Shown: positions 16,995-24,560 of the stretch, piece by piece
Numbering within the stretch: the stretch's first letter is position 1
Layout of the letters: each line of letters opens with the position of its first letter
Assembly: GCF_018069805.1 (NCBI RefSeq)
Contig: NZ_JAGPYN010000034.1
Coordinates: 1 to 36,612 of the forward strand
Source of the DNA: Pseudoalteromonas ostreae
GTDB lineage: Bacteria > Pseudomonadota > Gammaproteobacteria > Enterobacterales > Alteromonadaceae
Length of the DNA: 36,612 nucleotides
Direction: 5' to 3'
Program-made: the position numbers and the translations under genes
Notes under the pieces: model-generated
The model's input: the letters and a program-made list of their open reading frames with translations, nothing else
Database searches by the model: none
Told to the model about the DNA's origin: nothing

Positions 16995-17003
16995 TATTTC
17001 CGT

Positions 17004-17801
17004 TTAAAAAGCCGAGATATGGGCGTTTTGAATGTCGGTGATCAGCATATGACCTGGGCTATGTGTAATGCAAAAGTCAGGCGCAGCATTGGCTATGGCT
17101 ACTTGCGGTGTGACACCACAGGCCCAAAATACCGGTACTTCACCATCTTTAATGGTGACAGATTCACCAAAGTTAGGGCGGTTAATATCTTTAATGCCTA
17201 TTGCAGCTGGATCTCCAAAGTGAACTGGCGCTCCATGCACGTCAGGAAAGCGACTACAGATTTGGATTGCCCGAATGGCATCAGCAGGCTTCATCGGTCG
17301 CATACTAACGACCATGTTAGCATGGAATATTCCGGCGCTTTCGCAAGGAATATTAGTCATATACATAGGCACATTTTTATTTTCCGTAATATTACGTATT
17401 TCTAGGCCAGCCGACTTTAACGACTCTTCAAATGAAAACGAGCAACCAATTAAAAAAGTGACCAAATCATCGCGCCATTGCTCTTTGATATTGGTTACTT
17501 CTTCTATCAATTGGCCATTTTTAAAAATACGATAGCGAGGTATGTCAGTCCTAATATCTAAATCATGAGCAACATTTGGAATACTGGTTGCACCAGGCGT
17601 GCGGCTACTTGCTACGATTGGGCACGCTTTTTTGTTTGCTTGGCAAAATTGTAAAAAGTCAAACGCATAGCGCTGGGGTAAAATCACTAAATTAGCCTGT
17701 ACAAAGCCTGGAACAAAGCCCGATGTACTACCGGTATAATCTTCATTTCTGATCATATTACGAATAGCGTAAGGCGTAGTAAGTGATGCGTTATGTTGCA
17801 T
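17004..17801 (-). CDS. DUF1445 (UPF0317/YcsI) putative hydro-lyase, N-terminal half of DGLUCY
   Basis: A 265-residue protein of the DUF1445 family (B. subtilis YcsI), often found beside YcsF/PxpA. Recognisable stretches are RNMIRNEDYTGSTSGFVPG, QANLVILP, NVAHDLDIRTDIPRYRI, FLIGCSFSFEE, MSMRPM-like VVSMRPMKPADA, GAPVHFGDPAAIGI, and FWACGVTPQVA...SPGHMLITD near the end. In mammalian D-glutamate cyclase this family is fused N-terminal to DUF4392. I chose the ATG at 17801 because GAGGA precedes it and it gives family-like length; an in-frame GTG upstream would overlap the GH3 gene. The biochemical role of the isolated protein is not established; the context suggests handling of 5-oxoproline or D-Glu. 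Confidence 0.85.
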   Translation of the reverse strand: MQHNASLTTPYAIRNMIRNEDYTGSTSGFVPGFVQANLVILPQRYAFDFLQFCQANKKACPIVASSRTPGATSIPNVAHDLDIRTDIPRYRIFKNGQLIEEVTNIKEQWRDDLVTFLIGCSFSFEESLKSAGLEIRNITENKNVPMYMTNIPCESAGIFHANMVVSMRPMKPADAIRAIQICSRFPDVHGAPVHFGDPAAIGIKDINRPNFGESVTIKDGEVPVFWACGVTPQVAIANAAPDFCITHSPGHMLITDIQNAHISAF

Positions 17802-17817
17802 AGTATCCTCGTAAACT

Positions 17818-19692
17818 TTAGTTGTTATTAATGCCACTGACGGTAACAGGCAAAGTACCTTGCGCTGGCTTTTTACCAACTAGTACTTTTGCAAGAGCAG
17901 TAAAAGCAGGCCCTGCTACTTTAACATTATTATCTACATCTATGTTATACGCATAAGTTGCTAAAATTGCATCCGCATATTGGCCGAATGTGGCAATATC
18001 GTATGGTGCTCGCAAACTAACAAAAACGGTTTTCTTATCAGCGTGTAGTGCTTGTTGAAGCAGTTTTTCAAGTGTCGGGCCTTGCGCCGATTTTGCAATT
18101 GCAAATGCTGGGTTATCAGCAAGGTCATCCATGCCGCCAATTTCTACTGCGCTTTGATCTGGCGATGCATTGCCTGCAATGATGATATCCGCTTCATTGA
18201 TTGCTTTTAACGTCGCAGTAGGCTCAAAGCCTTGTAAGCTGGTGCAGCTAAATACAAGTGGTTGCTGAGTATTTTCTGCAATCGCCTGTTGTAGCGCCAA
18301 ACATTTGCGGGTATCAGGCATGATGATATGTACTTTACTATTTGCCGTCAGTTTAATCGGTAAGGTGTGCTGGTCATTTTTAACTTGGGTAATGGCGGCA
18401 AGAGCCAGCTCAGCTTCGACTTTGCGATGATTATCATCACCGAGAATAAGTTGTGCTTTTTGCATTGCTAACGATTCGTTAAGCTCCGTGGTCAGTTTAA
18501 ACTTACTTTTTAAATTGATGATGCGTTGAGCAGAGATAGCGACTTCGTCGGCTTGTAAATTACCTTTTTCAACTTCGCTCACTAAGCGGCTGATCAGTTT
18601 ATCTAATACGACTAAATCTTTTGGGCTACGAATTTCAATTGGCATCAAAGCAATATCAACCCCGGCAGCAAAGGTATTTACAACGGCTTCAATTGGTTCG
18701 AAAAAGTGGCTAATACCAGCCATATCTAGCGCATCGGTGATCACTACACCTTGATAGCCCATATCATCGCGTAATAATTCGCTGATGATTTTATGCGACA
18801 TCGTCGCAGGTTTGATCATGGTTTTGCCATCTTTACTAACAAATGTGCTGCTATCCAGTGCTGGGTACTGAATATGCGCAGTCATGATCATGCCAGGGTT
18901 TTGATTTTTAATAATAGTTTGAAACGGAGGTAAATCTTTTTCCCAGATAGTTTCTTTATCGTGCATTACTTTTGGCAAGCCGGTGTGGCTATCAACGTTT
19001 GTATCACCATGGCCTGGAAAGTGTTTCAGTGAGGTAATTACGCCATTACCTTCAAAGCCAGCAACTTGTGCGCCACCTAAAATACTCACAAGTGTTGGAT
19101 CTTCACCGTATGAGCGCACATTAATAACCGGGTTATCAGGGTTCATGTTTACATCAATAGTTGGTGCATAGTTCACATTCACACCAATGGCTTTTAATTC
19201 ATCAGCAATCACTTGTGCAGATTGTGTAGCAAACTTGGTGCCGTGAACCGCATAACTTGCGCCAATCGACATATTACCAGTAAATGAAGTGGCAATATCA
19301 CGAGGTATGCGTGCAACACGTCCGCCTTCTTGGTCAATTGAAATAAATAAAGGTGCGCCTAAGCTCGACTTTGCCGCCGCTTGTTGCATAGCATTATTTA
19401 ATTTAACGATTTGCGCAATATTATCGATATTTTCAGCAAATAAAATCACCCCACCAATATTATGTTTAGTGATCACCTTGGCTAAATCTGCAGGTAATTC
19501 AGTGACTGCATTACGGCACTTTTGCTCAGGTGTATTTTCGCTGTCTTGCTCACAATAATAACGAAAATCGAGCATCAGCTTTTGGCCAAGCTGTTGCTCA
19601 AGGGTTAAATTGGTTGCTGCAAAGGTCGATTTCATTGGTAATAAACACCCTAGTCCAAAGAGAATTGATGATATGGCAAACTTATTTAACAC
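17818..19692 (-). CDS. Exported GH3 beta-N-acetylglucosaminidase, NagZ/YbbD-like, two-domain
   Basis: A roughly 624-residue glycoside hydrolase family 3 enzyme expected to remove GlcNAc from muropeptides or chitin-like chains. The GH3 domain has FISIDQEGGRVAR, NVNYAPTIDVN, SYGEDP, the NagZ signature KHFPGHGDTNVDSH (Asp-His acid/base dyad) and VVITDALDMAGI (nucleophile Asp). A C-terminal alpha/beta domain follows, giving the two-domain length of Bacillus YbbD rather than the single-domain cytosolic NagZ of E. coli. I prefer the GTG at 19692, with GGAG six bases upstream, because the hydrophobic signal peptide (FAISSILFGLGCLL, then a cut near STFAA) then sits at the N-terminus; an ATG at 19743 adds 17 residues ahead of it. 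It heads the operon that runs into DUF1445, pxpA, DUF4392 and dat. Confidence 0.88.
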   Translation of the reverse strand: MLNKFAISSILFGLGCLLPMKSTFAATNLTLEQQLGQKLMLDFRYYCEQDSENTPEQKCRNAVTELPADLAKVITKHNIGGVILFAENIDNIAQIVKLNNAMQQAAAKSSLGAPLFISIDQEGGRVARIPRDIATSFTGNMSIGASYAVHGTKFATQSAQVIADELKAIGVNVNYAPTIDVNMNPDNPVINVRSYGEDPTLVSILGGAQVAGFEGNGVITSLKHFPGHGDTNVDSHTGLPKVMHDKETIWEKDLPPFQTIIKNQNPGMIMTAHIQYPALDSSTFVSKDGKTMIKPATMSHKIISELLRDDMGYQGVVITDALDMAGISHFFEPIEAVVNTFAAGVDIALMPIEIRSPKDLVVLDKLISRLVSEVEKGNLQADEVAISAQRIINLKSKFKLTTELNESLAMQKAQLILGDDNHRKVEAELALAAITQVKNDQHTLPIKLTANSKVHIIMPDTRKCLALQQAIAENTQQPLVFSCTSLQGFEPTATLKAINEADIIIAGNASPDQSAVEIGGMDDLADNPAFAIAKSAQGPTLEKLLQQALHADKKTVFVSLRAPYDIATFGQYADAILATYAYNIDVDNNVKVAGPAFTALAKVLVGKKPAQGTLPVTVSGINNN

Positions 19693-20006
19693 AGTAGGCT
19701 CCAAAGCTGAATTGCTTATTTTACTTATGAATATTTTATTCATGATGGTAATGCCGTTTTGGATTAAAATACAACATATTTTGTCACATTAACGGTTTTT
19801 TTGCAGAACTGCAAAAACCACCGATGAATCACATGCTTGCTTGAACGTTACATAAATATTATGAGTTAATAGTTATTTAGATGAAAAAATAATATTGGAC
19901 GAGCTTTTATTAATAGTAATTCGCTCTTATTTCAAGTAATAATATATTCCATAATGCTTGGTGGGTCGCCAAGCGAGTAAATTAACAGCACGCATAGGGG
20001 CAAATA
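19693..20006. other. Divergent promoter region between GH3 and dehydrogenase genes
   Basis: An AT-rich 314-base gap separates two divergent genes. If the alternative ATG is used for the GH3 gene, the gap shrinks to 263 bases. I see no extra gene; several TATAAT-like hexamers occur but no clean -35/-10 pair stands out. Shared control of the two divergent transcripts is plausible. Confidence 0.4.
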
Positions 20007-22883
20007 ATGGCAACAGCACTGACACTATTTCAACAACAACTCAGTGATAAGCTGCCTGCCTCGGCGTTTATTGAAGATTACCCTAGGCGCTATGCTTTTG
20101 GCACTGATGCCAGCTTTTATCGTTTAGTGCCGCAATTAATAGTACTGGTTGCTGATCAGCAACAAGCGCAACAGGTCATCAGTGCCGCAGCAACATATAA
20201 AGTTGCCATTACTTTTCGTGCCGCCGGTACTAGCCTATCAGGCCAAGCAATTACAGATTCTGTATTAGTACTGCTTAGTGATTGCTGGTCTGGTTATCAA
20301 ATTGAAGATAACGGCGCTGCCATTCGGTTAGAGCCAGCTATTATTGGTGCTCATGCCAATGCCGTACTAGCGCCTTTTGGCCGTAAAATTGGCCCTGATC
20401 CCGCTTCAATCAATAGTTGTAAAATCGCTGGTATGGCAGCCAACAATTCATCAGGTATGTGCTGTGGCGTGGCACAAAATAGTTACCATACAGTAAAGGA
20501 CATGACCTTAATCTTCGCTGACGGTACAGTGCTTGATACACGCAGTGAGCAAAGCCGTTCTGAATTTCTAGATAGCCATCAACCGTTTATCAATGATATC
20601 ACTGCGCTTGCCCAGCAGGTTACAAATAATCCTGAGTTGGCACAGCGTATTGCTCATAAATACCGCTTAAAAAATACCACGGGTTATGGTTTAAACGCGC
20701 TAATTGATTACACTGATCCGATTGAGATCATTAAGCATTTAATGATTGGCTCTGAAGGTACGCTGGGGTTTATTGCTGATATTACTTACCACACGGTGAT
20801 TGATCATGCTCATAAAAGCTCAGCGTTTATTATTTTTGATGATATAAGCCAAGTCTGTGAATTAGTAAAGCAGCTCGCAACGCTTGATGTAGCGGCGGTT
20901 GAGTTATTGGATAAGCGCTCGCTCCTGTGCGTCGCGCAGCATGACATCATGCCTAAAGATGTTCATAACTACCCAGCAGATAGTGCAGCATTATTAATCG
21001 AAGTACGTGCAGAAGACGCAACAAAATTAGTTAGTTTACAACAACAAGTGGATCAGCTTGTCGCACATTTTAGCGCCCATCAATTAGCGATTATGGCGTT
21101 TTCAACAGATGCTAAGCGCAATGCATCATTATGGAATATTCGTAAAGGTACGTTCCCGGCAGTCGGTGCAGTGCGCGAAAATGGCACCACTGTGATCATT
21201 GAAGACGTGGCTTTTGAGCTGGATGTATTAGCTCAGGGTGTTAAAGATCTGCATCAATTATTTGATAAATACAGTTACGATGAAGCGATTATTTTTGGCC
21301 ATGCCTTAGCGGGTAATTTGCATTTTGTATTTACCCAAGCGTTCGATACACCAGCGCAAGTAGCGCGTTATGAGCAATTTATGCGAGACGTGTCGCAACT
21401 GGTGGCGGTTGAACTTAATGGTTCATTAAAAGCTGAGCATGGTACTGGGCGAAATATGGCGCCGTTTGTGGCAACTGAATGGGGCACTGATGGCTTCGCT
21501 GTAATGCAGCGTATTAAGCAATTGTTTGATAAAGATTACATTTTAAACCCAGGAGTGATCATCAATACAGATGAAAACTGCCATATTCAACATTTAAAAA
21601 CCATGCCTAGCAGCGACGATATAATCGATAAATGTATTGAGTGTGGTTTTTGTGAAACCGTATGCCCATCAAAAGGACTCACTTTAACGCCGCGCCAACG
21701 TATTACGCTGTGGCGACGTCGCACTGAATTGGTTAATCAACTTAGTAACACCGGTGATATTAGCGAAAAACAGCACATTAATCGTCAGCTCAGCAGTATC
21801 GAAAAAGATTTTCAATATTTAGGTATTGATAGCTGTGCAGCAACCGGGCTGTGTGGCATGAAATGCCCCGTCGGTATTAACACCGGTGAATTTATAAAAT
21901 CCCTGAGGGCAAAAAAGCAACGCAATGCAAAAGTGGCGCCGCGCATAGCCAGTTTTGCGGTCAAACATTTTGCGGTATTAGCAAATACAGCACGCTTTGG
22001 TTTAACCAGTATGGCGATGGTGCGAAACATCATTGGTGCACAGGCACTGCGTAATTTAACCAAACCTACTAATAAGCTGATTGGCACCCCACTGTATTAT
22101 TCAGCGTGGCCAAGGGGGGAGCAGCCAATTAATCACCGCATAGTACACGCACAACAGCCTGATAAAGTGGTTTATCTTCCCAGTTGTGCCAGTAGGGTGT
22201 TTGCAGCCGATGAGCAAGCGGATGATCGCCGCTCAATTATGCAAGTTATGCATAGCCTCGCGACTAAAGCGGGAATTGAACTGTTACTGCCGATGCAAAT
22301 CAATGAGCTATGTTGTGGCATGCCCTTTGCAAGTAAAGGTTTACCTGAACAGGCAAAAAGTAAAGCTGATCAGTTACTCGATATCGCGCAGCAGGTGTCT
22401 GAAAATGGTCGTTACCCGATTATTTTTGACGCCAGTCCATGTGCATTAACAAGCAATGAAGCCGCGCAACAGCGCGGTTTAACAGTACTCGAAAGCGCTG
22501 AGTTTGCTTATCAATATTTATTGCCTAAGCTGACCATCACAGCCCAACCAGAGCCGGTTATGTTACATGTTACCTGTAGTAGCAAACGCCGTGGCAGTGA
22601 ACAACAACTTGTTGCCGTAGCTAAAGCATGCAGTAACGAAGTGATTATTCCGGCTGATATTGAATGTTGTGGCTTTGCCGGCGATAAGGGCTTTAACTTG
22701 CCAGAGCTAAATGCTAATGCATTAAAAACGCTGCGTAACCAAGTGCCTCAAAATTGCAGTAGCGGTATTTCTAATAGCCGCAGTTGTGAAATTGGCTTAA
22801 CTCAGTACAGTGGTATTAACTACCAATCTGTGCTGTATTTATTAGATAAAGTGAGTCAAGTAAAAATAGCAACGCATAGCTAA
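20007..22883 (+). CDS. FAD/Fe-S D-2-hydroxyacid dehydrogenase (D-lactate dehydrogenase Dld-II / YdiJ-like)
   Basis: A 958-residue fusion of an FAD-binding oxidase and a GlpC-like iron-sulphur/CCG module, likely a membrane-associated, quinone-linked D-lactate or D-2-hydroxyglutarate dehydrogenase. The FAD domain has FRAAGTSLSGQA, GRKIGPDPASINSCKIAGMAANN, NTTGYGLNAL and IGSEGTLGFI. The flavin C-terminal domain ends around GSLKAEHGTGRNMAPF. Then come two Fe-S sites, CIECGFCETVCPSKG and CAATGLCGMKCPVG, and the cysteine-rich CCG repeats (LPSCASRVFA, ELCCGMPFASKG, HVTCSSKRRG, IECCGFAGDKG). Length is close to Shewanella Dld-II (about 930) and somewhat below E. coli YdiJ (about 1018), which tips me toward D-lactate; MurNAc breakdown would supply D-lactate in this setting. 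Substrate is inferred, not shown. Confidence 0.85.
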   Translation: MATALTLFQQQLSDKLPASAFIEDYPRRYAFGTDASFYRLVPQLIVLVADQQQAQQVISAAATYKVAITFRAAGTSLSGQAITDSVLVLLSDCWSGYQIEDNGAAIRLEPAIIGAHANAVLAPFGRKIGPDPASINSCKIAGMAANNSSGMCCGVAQNSYHTVKDMTLIFADGTVLDTRSEQSRSEFLDSHQPFINDITALAQQVTNNPELAQRIAHKYRLKNTTGYGLNALIDYTDPIEIIKHLMIGSEGTLGFIADITYHTVIDHAHKSSAFIIFDDISQVCELVKQLATLDVAAVELLDKRSLLCVAQHDIMPKDVHNYPADSAALLIEVRAEDATKLVSLQQQVDQLVAHFSAHQLAIMAFSTDAKRNASLWNIRKGTFPAVGAVRENGTTVIIEDVAFELDVLAQGVKDLHQLFDKYSYDEAIIFGHALAGNLHFVFTQAFDTPAQVARYEQFMRDVSQLVAVELNGSLKAEHGTGRNMAPFVATEWGTDGFAVMQRIKQLFDKDYILNPGVIINTDENCHIQHLKTMPSSDDIIDKCIECGFCETVCPSKGLTLTPRQRITLWRRRTELVNQLSNTGDISEKQHINRQLSSIEKDFQYLGIDSCAATGLCGMKCPVGINTGEFIKSLRAKKQRNAKVAPRIASFAVKHFAVLANTARFGLTSMAMVRNIIGAQALRNLTKPTNKLIGTPLYYSAWPRGEQPINHRIVHAQQPDKVVYLPSCASRVFAADEQADDRRSIMQVMHSLATKAGIELLLPMQINELCCGMPFASKGLPEQAKSKADQLLDIAQQVSENGRYPIIFDASPCALTSNEAAQQRGLTVLESAEFAYQYLLPKLTITAQPEPVMLHVTCSSKRRGSEQQLVAVAKACSNEVIIPADIECCGFAGDKGFNLPELNANALKTLRNQVPQNCSSGISNSRSCEIGLTQYSGINYQSVLYLLDKVSQVKIATHS

Positions 22884-23011
22884 AAACAAGCCTGCAATTA
22901 ATCGCTTTTAGCTAAAAACTCCTTATGTAGTGTTTTATGAAAGCTCTGAACTGCGTTTAGCTATGCTAAAAGGAGTCGCTTTATTACAAAACTAGATTGG
23001 TCTATTACAGC

Positions 23012-23256
23012 ATGAAGCACAAACAGGTCCACTTAGGGGCTTACATAACCGACGTACTTGGAGCTCATGTTAGATCAATTAACTTACAGCAAACGCCTTT
23101 CACTGTGCTTGCTATCGAGATTGATTTTTTAAGCGCGTTAATGAAGAGATACTCAAACAAGCGGATCAGGTTTTATACAAAGCGAAAAAAACGGGCCGTA
23201 ATCGGTGTATTATCGATTCTCTGTTTATCCAATCTGAGTTTGTCGAACAGCAATAA
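23012..23256 (+). pseudogene. Remnant of a GGDEF (diguanylate cyclase) gene
   Basis: The frame from ATG 23012 reads TPFTVLAIEIDF, the beta-1 strand of a GGDEF domain. At about 23132 sequence similarity continues in another frame as NEEILKQADQVLYKAKKTGR, the end of a GGDEF domain (ADxxLYxAKxxGRN), then runs to TAA at 23254-23256. The roughly 110 residues between them, including the GGDEF/GGEEF loop, are deleted and the junction shifts the frame. No functional enzyme can be made. Confidence 0.75.
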
Positions 23257-23322
23257 TTTATTGGCAATGGCTTTTAACTATGCAATATTACTAGCCTGTT
23301 TTTAATGTTATAGGCTACTAAA

Positions 23323-24036
23323 ATGTTGTTAAATATCAGTTTTAAACTAATATCACTGCTTGGAGTGTATGCTTTAAGCAGTACAGCAATTGCCCATGAC
23401 GCTAACGCTACATATTCCGACTCAACTCAAAGCCATCGCAGTGAGTTTGTTGATGTTGCAACCTTAATACCGACGGCATTATTTGATATCCGCTATTTTA
23501 GTGGGCAAAACTTTGTCGGTAAACCAATCGAAGGTTATAACGCACCTAAATGCTTATTACATAAAACGGCAGCCGCAGCGCTGGTAAAAGCGCATTCTCA
23601 GGCGGAGCAAGCTGGTTATAATTTTAAAATCTATGATTGTTATCGGCCACAACGTGCCGTTGACCACTTTGTGCGTTGGGTTAACGACGAAACTGACACA
23701 AAAACTAAAGCCGCTTATTATCCTAATTTAGGAAAAGACCAGTTACTCGGTGATTATATCGCAGCTAAATCAGGCCACAGCCGTGGTTCAACAATTGATT
23801 TAACTTTAACTGATAGTCAAGGAAAAGCACTAAATATGGGCTCACTGTTTGATATGTTCGATACCATTTCAAATACTGACGACCCGCGTATAACGCACGA
23901 ACAACAAGCGAATAGGTATAAACTGAAAAATCTTATGCTTGCCGCTGGATTTTCACCTTACACAATGGAGTGGTGGCACTTTACCTATCAGCCGCAAGCC
24001 TACCCGAATACCTATTTTGACTTTGTGGTCGAGTAA
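23323..24036 (+). CDS. Exported D-Ala-D-Ala dipeptidase, VanX/DdpX-like (M15D)
   Basis: A 237-residue zinc dipeptidase that would split D-alanyl-D-alanine in the periplasm to D-alanine. A signal peptide is visible (LISLLGVYALSSTAIA, cut near AHA). The active site is complete: Arg108 in YDCYRPQ, zinc ligands His152 and Asp159 in SGHSRGSTIDLT, catalytic Glu216 and zinc ligand His219 in MEWWHF. FDIRYFSGQNFVG near residue 55 is also typical. Secretion argues for nutrient use rather than vancomycin resistance, since no VanH or VanA neighbour is present. It follows the dehydrogenase on the same strand, with the GGDEF remnant in between. The ribosome binding site is weak. The stop codon abuts the reconstructed stop of the convergent lipoprotein pseudogene. 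Confidence 0.9.
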   Translation: MLLNISFKLISLLGVYALSSTAIAHDANATYSDSTQSHRSEFVDVATLIPTALFDIRYFSGQNFVGKPIEGYNAPKCLLHKTAAAALVKAHSQAEQAGYNFKIYDCYRPQRAVDHFVRWVNDETDTKTKAAYYPNLGKDQLLGDYIAAKSGHSRGSTIDLTLTDSQGKALNMGSLFDMFDTISNTDDPRITHEQQANRYKLKNLMLAAGFSPYTMEWWHFTYQPQAYPNTYFDFVVE

Positions 24037-24536
24037 TTAAAACTGCTCCTCAATGGGTGAATAATTAATTGCCATTTCAATAGTATCAATAACGGTATAT
24101 TGCTTTAAATCACTTATTGTTGATTTCAAGTCGGTATTTTTATCGACTAGGAATTGATAGGTGTGCTTGGTAATTTTTTTGTGTTGTACGTACTTTTGAG
24201 TGCTAGCGGAATATCATCGCTTTTCAAGGTAATAAACACGCCTCCAGTGACAATTCCTTGTTCCGATGTCGCGTGATTATGGACAGTTGTTCCTTTGAGC
24301 AATTTATCCGTTTTATAGCTAATCTTTTCCCCGTTATTATTAATTGAATTGCTAACTAAAAGTGTTGTTTCTACATTCTTTAGTTTTTGTGAAGTTTTTA
24401 AAGCTACTTCTTGAGCTTTTTCATCACTAGCATTGATGTTATTTTTGGTACTACCAGTTGGCGGTTCATTTTTTTTACATCCACTCATTAGTGTGATTGT
24501 AATTATAAACAGTTGTAATTTAATATTATTTTGCAT
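24037..24536 (-). pseudogene. Lipoprotein gene broken by a frameshift in a poly-A run
   Basis: The open frame begins at 24536 with a lipoprotein signal peptide (LFIITITLMSGC, lipobox MSGC) and stops early after 129 residues. Adding one A to the seven-A run at 24174-24180 (minus strand) restores an open frame that continues as TKHTYQFLVDKNTDLKSTI and SPIEEQF to a TAA at 24037-24039, giving about 166 residues. The restored tail directly abuts the vanX-like stop codon, which supports it as the true end. I do not recognise the family. The break could be a real mutation, a phase-variable tract or a sequencing error. The gene diverges from the M36 peptidase remnant by only a few bases. Confidence 0.65.
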
Positions 24537-24560
24537 GTTTGAAATTCCCCTTACTTACCT

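Noticed and set aside
23323..24036. VanX-like gene as part of a vancomycin resistance cluster
   Set aside because: No VanH, VanA or VanRS genes are nearby, the protein is exported, and the host appears Gram-negative; nutrient use is more likely.
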